Shown here: one piece after another, positions 30,251 through 40,750 of the stretch | Position numbering within the stretch: position 1 is the first letter of the stretch | Layout of the letters: the number at the start of each line of letters is the position of its first letter | Assembly (NCBI GenBank): GCA_039090855.1 | Contig: CM077024.1 | Span: forward strand, 68,264,594 to 68,328,593 | Length of the DNA stretch: 64,000 nucleotides | DNA from: Macrothele yani | Lineage: Eukaryota; Arthropoda; Arachnida; Araneae; Macrothelidae | Reading direction: 5' to 3' | Notes under the pieces: generated by a model | Seen by the model: only the letters and a program-made list of their open reading frames with translations | Database searches by the model: none | Told to the model about the DNA's origin: nothing | Made by a program: the position numbers and the translations under genes

Positions 30251-30414
30251 AGAAAATACCGCTAGCCGTCGTACAACGCCTGGTTGGGAGTATGTCCCGG
30301 AGGGTCGCAGCTGTAATCGCCGCTCGTGGAGGCTCCACCAACTATTGAAGGTGAATAAACTTTGTTTTCCTTTGCTATCACAGGTGTCCAATTACTTGTT
30401 GGTAGATAGTGTCT

Positions 30415-33084
30415 ATGATTTGGTGTAAGTTAAGAACTCCACCGATCCATGGACTTATTTTAAGGAATCATTATCTAGAATAAATGATTTATTGGAATTG
30501 AAATTTACCCGAGTATCTCAAATCTTTATAACTTCAAATGAGTTAATTTTTTTTTTTGGTTTAAAAAGGAAATGCTAAATTAAAATAATCTCCATTTTTC
30601 TCGGTAGAATAGAAACTCCCAGATTCTATATAGTTAAATTATCGCATTTTAGCAAACCCAGTCACCGGTTAAAATTTCCAAACCCACATCATGAGATTCT
30701 TAATTTATAAGCGACGTATGATGGAATATGGGTTTCCTATGTTCTCCCATATGAAACACAACGCAATGCACCCGTCAACCCTGAGCATGGAGACTCTCAA
30801 TTAGGGAATCCAACCTCACGGCAGACACCCATAGGCGGAAGATAATAGAGAATAAAGAGTAAACAAAAATTTCCGGCCTTTTACAAATAATTCATCCCAC
30901 TGCTGCGAGTAGGACGCAGCAGATGGTTCGCCAACCCAGCGAGTGGGCGGTAATATCATGTCACGTAGTATCTTGCAAAATATAAAGATTTGTAGATCGT
31001 AGTAAATTTTTCAGGCATGTGAAACGATGTGGAAAGTAACATGTATCATCTCTTTTGACATCTGAAGGATTTTCCAACAATGCCGAAATCAAATTTGAGG
31101 TTATTTTACAACAAATGCACAGTAATTTGGAAAAATACGCATCTCTAAAATGCAAAATTTTCGTTCCAGTTAAAGTAAGTGAACAGCAAGAAATGAGGTG
31201 AATCCCAAAACTTTTTGTTGCACTTGGACACTTTGTACGCACAGTTAAGTAAATAAAAAAGATTGTTGAATACAAAGAAAAGATACTTTCAGTTCGCCCA
31301 CACTCTTGATATTTTGTGAAACCTGATGCTAAAATGAAACGATTTGAACTGATTTTGTGTAGCTGCTGAGAGCTGTTGTTCTTTGAGAAACCTTTTTCTC
31401 ATTCATATGCTACTGTAAAAGCAACTTAGCTTTAATGTGTCTTCAGGTGCATTAATCATAGGGATAATTACTTATTTCTTGATAAGTGCAATTAAAATAT
31501 AGTGCAGATGGTCAAAATTGCACTGTAGCTTTGTGCTTTGATTAACGATGATAATAAGTCTTCTTTCCAATCAAAACCTTCAGCTGGACGAGGAACCGTC
31601 GTTCTTTACACAGTCTTGACGTCGACAAGGAGCGTTTGCGATCCTTGGGAAGGATTGAAGAGATAATGGCCGAGTAACCAGTCAACCCATCGACTCTGAA
31701 TTGATGAGTTCCAGAGAAAGAAATGTTTACACCGTAGTGAATGGACTCAGGTGATAAACGACTCCCTCACTCTGCCACAAGAGGAATGCGGCGAAATGCG
31801 GCTTTCGTCGCCTCGGGTTAATGCGACAAGAATAAATGAGGAAGTGCTCCGAGCTATGTCTCTGAGCACGTGATGCCTCGTGACTGCTGACAAAATGCGA
31901 AACTCATATATTTCCCCCACCGCAGCCTGTCCTTGCGAGTTGCTTTGCGCTGTGATTACATACTTTACTGCTCATCCTTTGAAATCAAGCATCTTCCAGT
32001 ATCACGTGGGTCCATAAATGAAGAGCAGACACATGGAAGAACGTGCAGTTCTTCATTTCACTTCCAGACTTGCAGGCATTACAAGAAATAAAATGAGGTA
32101 TAAAAATACTGAAAGAACTGATAGTGTACGCTTATGACTTATTTGGCTATGTTTTTATGTCAACATAAACGTAAAAAAATAAGGAAGGAAAAAACATTCG
32201 GAAAAGCGATCATATTTTTTAATGACAGCATTGTTCTGTTACATTACTCAGACAGTAAAATCTGTGTTCGTAAAAGGCGCGTCGTTTCTTAATTTTCTAA
32301 TGAGTTACTTTATTTCATACCACCATTTCACATTTTTAATATAATACAGGCGCAGCATTTGCACTTGATATTTAAAGAAAGATGATCTTATGTATAAGAA
32401 ATATGCTGTACTTTCCCTAATGCGCCCGTGCGGAGGAAAAACCAATAACTATTATGCTACCTTAGAAGCCTTTATTTCATGATACTGTGTACCAGGCATG
32501 TGCAACGTCCCCCCCCCCCCCCCGCCACCTCAAATTGTATCAGGACCGCGAATACTTTTCCGAATTTATTTGAATCTGAGCCCTGAGCCGCCAGTCATTC
32601 ATGTAAGGACTACTAAGTTTTTCTGTATTCAACGAGAAGGTGCACTTTAGATGTGCGGCTAGTAGAAGAATCTCTCCGACAGGTGGCAGCAAGTCGATAG
32701 CAGCGCCTCTCTTTGAAGGGAAAAGCAGGTAGGCGGGACGACGGAAGCGTCGATGGATGGCAGATCCTGTCGGCAGTTTCATTTCTGTCTGATTGACGGG
32801 AGGAAGGGAAAGTTGTAGGCGGGAAGACTCTATGAAACGAACCGACAGAAGAGAACTGCCGGAAAATCGCCATTGTGCCGTTGTTGTTCGTAATGCGTGC
32901 TGCACGCAAGCAGCGCCGTCGCCTACAGCTATCAGTATTGAATCGAACATCTTATGAAGTTGGAATATGCTATTTTGTTATATTTAAATGTAGTGATATC
33001 TTGTGGCGCATTGCGAGTTTTCATATTAGTTTTATTTTGTTAAAAGTGAGTCGGCATTCCAAATTATTAAGATACCATCATTGA
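30415..33084. other. No gene recognised; poly-C run
   Basis: The sequence appears mostly unique, with no supported gene. A run of 16 or more C at about 32508-32522 is present. Frames at 32540-32950 on the minus strand are overlapping and unrecognised. Confidence 0.45.
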
Positions 33085-34708
33085 AGAAGAGAAAAGTGGA
33101 CCATGAATGTCGTGTATTTTAAGAGAAGTGATCCGATGATTACTTTTTTCTCATGTAGCAGGAAAACCATGTTTGCTCGATTTGTTTTGAAACTATTTCC
33201 GTTGTGGAAGAATACAAACTAAAAAGGCATCATAATACCAAGCGCGCCAATTGCAGCAATTTCAAAAGTCAGCTGAGAAAAGATTACATACAAAATTTTA
33301 AAAAGAGTATATCTGCTCAACAGATGCTTTTCTAGAAACAGAATAATGAAGCTGAGAAAATTGTTTGGGCAAATTTTACTGTCAGTGAAGAAATTGCAAA
33401 GAACTCAAAGCCATGTTCCCAAGGAGACTTCGTGAAAGAATGTCTCAGTGCTGTCATTGAAGTACTCTGTCCTGATAAAAGCAAGGGCATTGAATAAATC
33501 AGTCTTTCTCGTTGGACAATGACGTATGGACGGATTAGCCGATGGAATAATATTAAGGCTCAAAGAACTCGCGTCACAATTTGAATCGTTTTAAATTGCT
33601 CTAGACAAGACACAGACACCACCGATACATGGCTAAATTTGTTCACGGAGTCGATGCAAAATTCAATTGTACGAAAGAATTGCTTGCTCTTCAACCAATG
33701 ATAGATACTACAACGGTAGACGACAAACGGGATATCGACCGAGGGAGTTTCAGCAATGACTGGGTCAAACTTCTGAGTTGTTGCTAAAATCAGATCACAG
33801 CTGTCTGATATGAACATCAGTACAGAAGATTTGTTATGCTTCACTGCGTTTTACACCAACAAAACTTTTGTGGAAAATCAATCAGATTCGCCCATGTCAT
33901 CATCATGATAATTTTCTGCGTAAATTTCATTAAGTCGAGAGCCCTATACCACCGCCAGTTTCAAGAATTTCTGGAAGGCGTTCAATCCGAGCATGAAGAC
34001 CTCACTTTTCCCTGTGAGGTGATTTGGCTAAGTAAGGTCAAGATGCTAAACTGCTTTTATGATTTGAAAGATGAGGTATCTGTTTTCACGGACATGAAAG
34101 GAAAACCTGGGTGGAAGTTAGAAAAACACCTGGTTGTGCGGTCTGGCATTTCTTGTAAACGTTACAACTCATCTTAATTAACTCAATGCTAAGATATGAA
34201 CTCTAGGCCAATTGATTCATGAGCTGTATGGGCACATTAAATCATTTCAGAATAAACTTCGACCCTAGGAAAATCAACTAAGGATAGGCAATACTTATCA
34301 TTTTCCCACACTTGCGAACAGTAACTATGAGTTTGATTGCGATTCAGTTGAAGACGTCTTTGAGTGAAAATGCGATTCATTTGCAGACGTCTTCTTTGCA
34401 AATGGAACGAATTGAACTGCAAGAAAACTCAGATAAGCCAAAAATGAAGGATGTTTCAGTAACTGATTTTAGAATATTTCCCAGAGAACAAGTATTCGAA
34501 ACTCACAGCTTTTGCTCGGAAGATAATAACGCTATTTGGAAGCACAACTGCAAGCAGTTTTTTCCTAATGTGAAGTTCGTTAAATCTAAAACGAGGACAA
34601 GTATAACGGATTAACATCTAGAAAACACTTTGTGTGTTGCAACTTCTATTACTTCCGCAAAAATTGACCATATTGTGAGAGACATGAAGTACCAAACGTC
34701 CCATTGAA
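33085..34708 (+). pseudogene. hAT-like / GTF2IRD2-ZBED-type transposase relic
   Basis: It reads collinearly along the GTF2IRD2/ZBED5-like hAT family. It starts KKRKVDHECRVF, then a BED-type zinc-finger region with CSICFETISVVEEYKLKRHH. The catalytic-domain part follows, with an RGVDA-like segment near 33640, LHCVLHQQNFCGKSIRF, HRQFQEFLEGVQSEHEDLTF and EVIWLSKVKMLNCFYDLKDE. The end carries a dimerisation-domain tail ending near HLENTLCVATSI. Several stops and frameshifts break it. Total length (~1.6 kb) agrees with an intronless family member. The only sizeable open pieces are 33836-34177 and 34312-34614. It could be a transposon relic or a retro-copy of a domesticated gene. Confidence 0.75.
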
Positions 34709-34855
34709 TGCATCTGATCTCTTTTAAGCTTAACTTAATGTTATTCGTAAAGCGAAATTAAAAAAAAACATGTTCATCGAAATAAACATCAAATAATAAT
34801 AAGCTGCGTAAAGCTCTCATGAAATGCATGTTTTACTGATAATCTACTCGTGTTA

Positions 34856-36140
34856 TGTGTGCAACTTAATTCTCGGCCACAGGCACAACACGTTGACAGC
34901 AAATTATAGCAAATCGAATACGTACCTAATCAGGGAAATAATCCCCATCGTGTTGTATACATTTGATCCATTGGTCAGGGAGCTGCCGAATGCCACTGCG
35001 GAAAAAGAGGGCTGTTTCGAGTTGATAAAGTCACCAATTCTTGTGTAGACCTCCTCGACAGAAGTGAAGTGAGTATGACTCAGGTGATGTTGCAGGGAGC
35101 GAAAGAGGTGATAATCCGACTGGGCGAAGTCTGGAGATTACGCCGGGGGGGGGGGGGGGGACAAAATCTACTATCCCAGGTCGATGATCGTGTTTGAAGT
35201 CGTTTTCGTGGTGTAAAGACGCGCGTTATCCGGAAGCAACAGGACCGAAATTCTGCCCTTGCCGGCGTATGGCCTTTTCGCCTCCAGTGCGTTACTCACA
35301 CGAATGAGTGGCTGACATTAACGTTCAGCATTGACCGTTTCACCAGATTTGAGCAACTCATAGTGTACGACACCACGCTGATCCTACCACATGCACGGAA
35401 ACAACTTCCTGGCATTGATATTCAGTTTGGCGGTACTGGTGTTAGGCTGACCTGGAAAAATTCACAATTTGCGCCACGTAGGATTATCGTAGAGTATCCA
35501 CTTCTCATCACAATCAAAATCTTGTGAAGGAAATCCTTCTTCTTGAATCTGGAGAGCAAGGACACAGCTACATCGCAGCGCCTAGACTTGTTCGCAGCTG
35601 TGAGTTGGTGGAGCACCCAACGCCCCCCCCCCTTGTGAATCCGTCCAAGATTTGCAGGCGCTTTGCAATATCTTGACGTGTTACTCCGACTTTCTGAGCG
35701 AGCTCTGACTGTGTGCGACAGGCATCCGCATCCAACAATTGTTCCAGTTCCTCATCGTCAACTTTCTGTGGCTGTCCCGGACGTTCTGCATCACCGAGAT
35801 CGAAAATTTCCTTTCTGCTTAAACCGCTGGAACCACTTCTTACACGTACTGTAGGACACAGCAGCCTCACCCAAAGCAGCACAGATCATTTGCTGGGCTT
35901 CCGCGGCACTTTTTTCAGCTGAAACGTGAATAGGAGGCAATGCCTCAAATGTTGTTTCTCGAACAACATTGCTGTCACCGTCAACTTTCGTTGCTTCTGT
36001 CACTACAGCTGTGAGCAGTTACGGTTGCCTGGAAAGATGTTGTAGGGCGCTGCAATCATCAATTATAGCACACAGCTATTTGTATTTGCCGACGTTCTAT
36101 GATCGCTTGCGGTTAGGGGCCGAGAATTAAGTTGCACACT
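34856..36140 (-). mobile_element. Mariner-family transposon (SETMAR/irritans-like), degraded
   Basis: The inverted ends GTGTGCAACTTAATTCTCGG at 34857 and its inverse near 36139 agree over 22 bp. TA lies just outside (34854-34855 and 36141-36142). The length is 1285 bp. Poly-G (35144-35160) and poly-C (about 35622-35632) runs lie inside the coding region and may hide indels. Confidence 0.9.
35050..36003 (-). pseudogene. Mariner transposase, frameshifted
   Basis: Minus strand. The N-terminus (36003-35791) has AAEAQQMICAALGEAAVSYS and CKKWFQRFKQKGNF, the helix-turn-helix regions. The next frame (35882-35568) has ERPGQPQKVDDEELEQLLDA and TQSELAQKVGVTRQDIAKRL, the second DNA-binding domain. The catalytic end is visible only in fragments, such as the PDFAQSDY-like segment near 35120. 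Breaks coincide with homopolymer runs. Confidence 0.85.
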
Positions 36141-36504
36141 TAATACATTTTTTATATTAATGACATAAATAAATAGATTAAGAAAAACTGAAGATTTTTT
36201 GTCAAATGAATGCCAATTTCTTTAAATTTTAATCATGTCATATGATATGGCCCCAGGAAATATTAAAAAATCGCTATGTGGGCCGGCTCTCGATGAAGTT
36301 GCACATTCCTACCATATGCAATCGCTTTGTCTGATTAAATCTTTATTTAGTTCGACTTTTAGTTCTTTATCTGTCTTTTTCCCGCAACATTGCGATCTTC
36401 TTCAGCACTGAATCAAGGAAAAGTCACCCATTCGAATTTGTAGGCATAGTTTCGATGTATGAGAGACATGGGTGGATCAGAAATGTAGAATAAACCCGAC
36501 ATGT

Positions 36505-37010
36505 CAGAAAGAAAAACTGTTCAGGCTGGTGGAGGCTTGGTTACGGTATGGGACGTGTTCAACGGGGACACGTTGCAACCTCTGGTACATCTAGATACGC
36601 TTCTGAACGGTCCACGCTAGGTGTCCATCCTTGCAGACCATCTGCATCCGTTCATGGTCATCATCATGCACCCACAGAGCAATGGACTCTTCCAGCGCGA
36701 CAATGCGCCTTCCAACAGAGCCTTGGTGACTAGAACATGGTCAAAAGAGCATTCCGCAGAAGTTCCCATCCGGAATGGCCTTCCCCCGTTCACCGGACAT
36801 GAAATCGGATGAAACCTGTGGAAAATCTCTCGGATGCTGTGGAAAAAGTCAGTTCTGACTTGAAATCCTCCACCCAGGAAAGTGACGGAATAATGGACAG
36901 CGGTTCAGCAAACATGGGTGGAGATACCTGTGAAACGCTTTCGCAACCTACTGGAATCAATGCTTCGCCGTGTGACTGCGTTCATCCGGGCAAAAGGTGG
37001 CCAACCCGTT
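36505..37010 (+). pseudogene. Tc1-like transposase, C-terminal fragment
   Basis: It reads ILADHLHPFMVIIMHPQSNG then LFQRDNAPSNRALV, the second catalytic region of a Tc1 transposase. The third catalytic region follows in poor condition near 36770-36830. There is no N-terminus and there are no inverted repeats, so it is a fragment. Confidence 0.72.
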
Positions 37011-37138
37011 GCTAGATAGACATCCTGCGATTTCAGTGTATTGTGCTGATGTTCTTTGTATTACGTTGGAAAGAAAGTAACGCCTGCAAATGCAAGGCAA
37101 CAGAAAAAAGTGCTAATTTCCATATATACAGGTACAAA

Positions 37139-37755
37139 TCAGTCTAAAATGTAGTCGCCACCGTTTGCCACGACCGGCTTCATTCGTCTGGTCACCTGTT
37201 GGATACCGTTTCTGTAGAATTCTGGAGGCTTGGATGCAAAGAAGTGAGTAGGTGAGCGTTCGGCATCGTCCCGGTTGGTGAACGTCTGTACATCCAGGAA
37301 ATGCTGCAACGACCGGTACCGCTGTCCCATGGGACAATATCCGGGGAATAGGCTGGGTACGGCAGCATCTCCCAGCCCACGTCCTTGATTTTGTGCCAGG
37401 TCATCAGTGCTATGCGAGGTCTCGCTCCATACCCAAACTCCCCTTTTGTGCACCTTCCCAAGTTGACGAAGGTACGTGATAATGCCCAGCTGTTCGACCA
37501 ACTCCTGCATGGCCACTCGTGGGTATTAAGTTCTTCAGCACGTCCATATCCACTATTGCAGGTCTTCCGGCTTTGAGACGGTCTGACAGGCCAAAATTTC
37601 AAACTCAAAACCGTTCGAGCCAATGGCATTCGGGTGCCTACTGATAATGTTATATACAGAATGCAGGAAGACCCACGAAACTATACAGAATGCAGGAAGA
37701 CCCACGAAACTATACAGAATGCACTCGCGGATGTCTTCCTTGTCCGCTTCCATAT
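37139..37755 (-). pseudogene. Mariner fragment with internal deletion
   Basis: On the minus strand, N-terminal signals (MEADKEDIRECILYSF, then VEQLGIITYLRQLGKVHKRG) are followed almost directly by DVGWEMLPYPAYSPDIVP and an end QHFLDVQTFTNRDDAERSPT. The segment that should carry the first two catalytic residues is missing. Such deletion derivatives can be mobilised in trans by full-length relatives, but this one also has frameshifts. Confidence 0.78.
37655..37715. repeat. 29-bp tandem duplication
   Basis: TATACAGAATGCAGGAAGAC then CCACGAAAC is repeated twice, with TATACAGAATGCA starting a third. Confidence 0.85.
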
Positions 37756-37759
37756 TGGC

Positions 37760-38535
37760 TGGAGCTTACACTCTTCGCCTTCTGACAGCTAACTGCCAAT
37801 GACTTAAGCCACTTAACCTGCTGAGATCATGCCGGTATGCTGGGCAGTGTCAGTGGTCAATGAGCACCGTTGCAGGAGCTTCGACTTTGGGTACCTCGTC
37901 ATCGGACATTACTTTATTTCCAACACAATAAAAGGAAAATATTTTCACGACTAAAGAAAATAGAACGACGAAATAAATTGCACGCTTCCTGTTTATCTCA
38001 GTCAGGCAGTCAAGCAGTACGTTCAATCTGACGACTTAACTTAGTGTTTATATTTTGAACTTTGAAATGAACGTACAGTTCGATTTTTGCCAATTAACAG
38101 TAGTTATTTTAATAAAAAATAGTTGCCATGACTCGTACACTGTAAGTGCATACCCATAACTTCACCTATTAATACAAGGATTTATATGATGAATAGGACA
38201 CAATCATAAATATTTGAAATTTATCTTTCGTATTCGTAGAATTTTCTAGAAATATATTACCAAAAAGTATCCGATGACAATTCCGCAAAATCCAATTTAA
38301 CTACACAATTGAAACACCCGCTACAGTCAAATTGAATGGTTGGAACTGAAAAATGAAAGAATTATATTTTCCAAGAGAAGTTTGATCCTTCACAGGAAGA
38401 ACAATGCTGACAAAAACTAAAAATCTGAAATTCACCGGCTAAGTTGCATGTGTTACGAAGTTTCAAACAAAGATTCAGAACTGAAATCAACAAATTTGTG
38501 ATTATCCATCTTGTTTCAGTGGCGCTTTCAAAAAG
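37760..38535. other. No gene recognised
   Basis: AT-rich spacer before the second full TRIM, with no supported feature. Confidence 0.45.
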
Positions 38536-38569
38536 CGGCTATAACGAAGTGAATTTCTCCGTCATTTCT

Positions 38570-38641
38570 GTCCACGCCAGGATTCGAACCCGGGTCCCCT
38601 CATTCCGGAATAAGTTGCTCTACCAATTGAGCTACGCGGAC
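38570..38641 (-). tRNA. tRNA-like gene in 3' LTR of TRIM
   Basis: Acceptor GTCCGCG pairs with CGTGGAC along all seven positions (one G-T). D arm is GCTC/GAGC, T arm CCGGG/CCTGG around TTCGAAT, and the anticodon loop is TTCCGGAA. This is the best-folded copy. Confidence 0.68.
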
Positions 38642-38894
38642 GTTTTATTCTGATTCCTATCTGCCTTTATGTCGTGTGCGTCCTTCGGGCAGGTACGTCA
38701 CATCTCCTGGTACGTTACATCATCTCCCCCTTATTTTTTTTTTTTTTTTTTTCGAAGTGCTGGAGAAAGGATTCTCTTATTTTTCCTATCTCGCGGTGTG
38801 GAAATAACATCACACCAATGCGAGATTTTGAACGGTTGGGTCATCCGGATAGTTCGAGCGCCATTATAACGAAGTGAATTTCTCCGTCATTTCT

Positions 38895-38966
38895 GTCCAG
38901 GCCAGGATTCGAACCCGGGTCCCCTCATTCCGGAATACGTTGCTCTACCAATTGAGCTACGCGGAC
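38895..38966 (-). tRNA. tRNA-like gene in 5' LTR of TRIM
   Basis: It is the same as the 3' LTR copy except for changes in the acceptor (CCTGGAC) and the anticodon stem (AACGTATTCC), which weaken two pairs. Confidence 0.6.
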
Positions 38967-39342
38967 GTTTTATTCTGATTCCTATCTGCCTTTATGTCGT
39001 GTGCGTCCTTCGGACAGGTACGTCACATCTCCTGGTACGTTACACGGCTTATCTGAGCTTTCAGATAAGCAATTGAAATATATTTCCAAAAATATTTATC
39101 ATCAAATGCTGTTTGGTAATGTATTTCTAGAAAAAGTTGAAAAACATAAATACTACAAAGCACCCTAAGAAGAAACTTCTAAAGCATCTTTCAGCTAAAT
39201 GATTGCGTTTTCTCCAAATCATTCTGATCAAAGTAATTTGAAATGTTATGGTTAGACCCTTTAATTTTACAATTGGTAAAGATATACACTGAAGTGCCAA
39301 AAGTCATGGGATACGTACATGGTATCGTGTACGACCTTCTCC

Positions 39343-39751
39343 AGCCCTGCGAAGTGCAGCAACTCAACGTTGTTTCGATTCCACAAGTGGCCGGAAGACT
39401 TCTGGAGAGATGTTGAGCCATGCCTGAACAGCCGCTCACACTTCCTTCGTATTTGTAGATGCAGGATCTTGGCTGCAAATTCCCACCACGTTCCGTAAGT
39501 GCTCTATTGGGTTCGTGTCGGGCGAACGTGGTGGCCATCCGTCGGAAAGCCCTGCGAAGTGCAGCAACTCGACGTTGTTTCGATTCCACAAGTGGCGGGA
39601 AGACTTCTGGAGAGATGTTGAGCCATGCCTGAACAGCCGCTCACACTTCCTTCGCATTTGTAGATGCAGGATCTTGGCTGCAAATTCCCACCACGTTCCG
39701 TAAGTGCTCTATTGGGTTCGTGTCGGGCGAACGTGGTGGCCATCCGTCGGA
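39343..39751. repeat. ~206-bp tandem duplication within Tc1
   Basis: The units at 39343-39548 and 39549-39751 both start CCCTGCGAAGTGCAGCAACT and end GTGGTGGCCATCCGTCGGA, with only a few differences. The duplication is recent. Confidence 0.9.
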
Positions 39752-39850
39752 ACTGTCCAGAATGCTCCTAGAATGTCCAGAATGCTCCAGAATGCTCCTG
39801 TACAGAATGCTCCAGAATGCTCCTGTACAGAATGCTCCAGAATGCTTGAA
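39752..39850. repeat. Short-repeat tract (CAGAATGCTC)n
   Basis: CCAGAATGCTCCAGAATGCT and CCTGTACAGAATGCTCCAGA recur through this stretch, inside the Tc1 element. Confidence 0.88.
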
Positions 39851-40750
39851 CATCTGGGGCCTGATTGTACGGTGCATTGTCCGCCTGGGAAATCCCATCG
39901 TTGTTGGGGTACATGAAGTCCATGAAGGGCTGCAAATGGTCACCCAGCAGAGCAACAAAGCGATTACCGGTTAATGACGTATTGACGAGGACCAGAGTAC
40001 CCAAACCATGTTCCGTAACGACACATCACACATGTATGGAACTACCACCAGCTTGCGCAGTGCCTTGCTGACGGCTTGGGTCCATGGCCTCATGGGGTTT
40101 ACGCCACACCCGAGTGCTACCATCAGCTCGTACCAGCGTGAATCATCGGAACACGCCACATATTGCCAGTCTTCCAGTGTCCTGTGACCCTACTCACGTG
40201 CCCAGGTGAGTCTCTGTGTCCAAAGTTGTGGTGTTAACAAAGGCACTCTGGTGGGTCTTCTGCTCCTATACCACATGAACGCTAAATTACGCTGCACTGA
40301 CCTGATGTGTCTCTAGTACCTCTTGAATCGAATGTGGATGCTATTTGAGGCAGTTTCGCTTGTCTGTTAGTATGGATAATCCTGGTAAGATGCCGATGGT
40401 GACGGTCATTCAGCATCCATGGTAGGCCACTGCGCTGTTAACGGTAGGTGGTAATGTCTTCCGTGAGGTATTTCCGGTACACACGCAACACCGTGGATCG
40501 AGGAACGTTGAATGTTCGCACAACTTTGAAAAGTGAATGTCCCATCAGTCTGGTTTCCACTATGCCTCGTTCTAACTAGGATAATTCACGTCGGCTTGCC
40601 ATAATCCTACTGGTGATTGTTCAACTTGTCTCACGAGATTACACCTCGAATCTTATAAAAATTGTGGCGTGCGTCGAATCCTTTATACGACGGTAGTGCC
40701 AGTTAAAAATCTGCATACTGCTATTCCATGACTTTTGGCATTTCAGTGTA

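Larger units (their letters stand above)
27321..30413 (+). mobile_element. Tc1-like transposon split by a later insertion
   Basis: The inverted ends CACTATCTACCAACAAATAA (from 27323) and its inverse at 30385-30410 agree over about 30 bp with one difference. Clean TA duplications are not obvious at the exact edges. The transposase N-terminal half lies at 27441-28055 and the C-terminal half at 29925-30250. Between them is a 1.86-kb insertion. Confidence 0.85.
38540..39044 (-). mobile_element. Full-length tRNA-bearing TRIM (505 bp)
   Basis: On the minus strand: 5' LTR 39044-38865, primer site 38863-38852 (TGGCGCTCGAAC, one change), conserved hairpin 38825-38789, poly-A, polypurine tract AAGGGGGAGATGA (38732-38720) and 3' LTR 38719-38540. 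It is flanked by CGGC at 38536-38539 and 39045-39048. The two 180-bp LTRs differ at three positions. The internal region is only 145 bp with no coding frame. It is the best reference copy of the family. Confidence 0.95.
39300..40600 (-). pseudogene. Tc1-like transposase, degraded
   Basis: Minus strand. Readable parts include LLGDHLQPFMDFMYPNNDGI followed by the second catalytic region with QADNAPYNQAP, and WPPRSPDTNPIEHLRNVVG, present twice because of the tandem duplication. The N-terminal helix region falls at about 40600-40450 in broken frames. No complete frame remains. Confidence 0.82.
39287..40748 (-). mobile_element. Tc1-like transposon (family C) with internal duplication
   Basis: The ends CACTGAAGTGCCAAAAGTCA and TGACTTTTGGCATTTCAGTG are inverted repeats, with TA at 39285-39286 and 40749-40750. 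At 1462 bp it contains about 206 bp of tandem duplication and a short-repeat tract. The transposase is on the minus strand. Confidence 0.92.

Noticed and set aside
32540..32950. Overlapping minus-strand frames as a coding exon
   Set aside because: Two frames overlap with no family resemblance, adjacent to a poly-C run. Probably chance.
35144..35160. Poly-G run as a G-quadruplex or regulatory element
   Set aside because: It lies inside a dead mariner gene and is more likely a homopolymer expansion or sequencing artefact.
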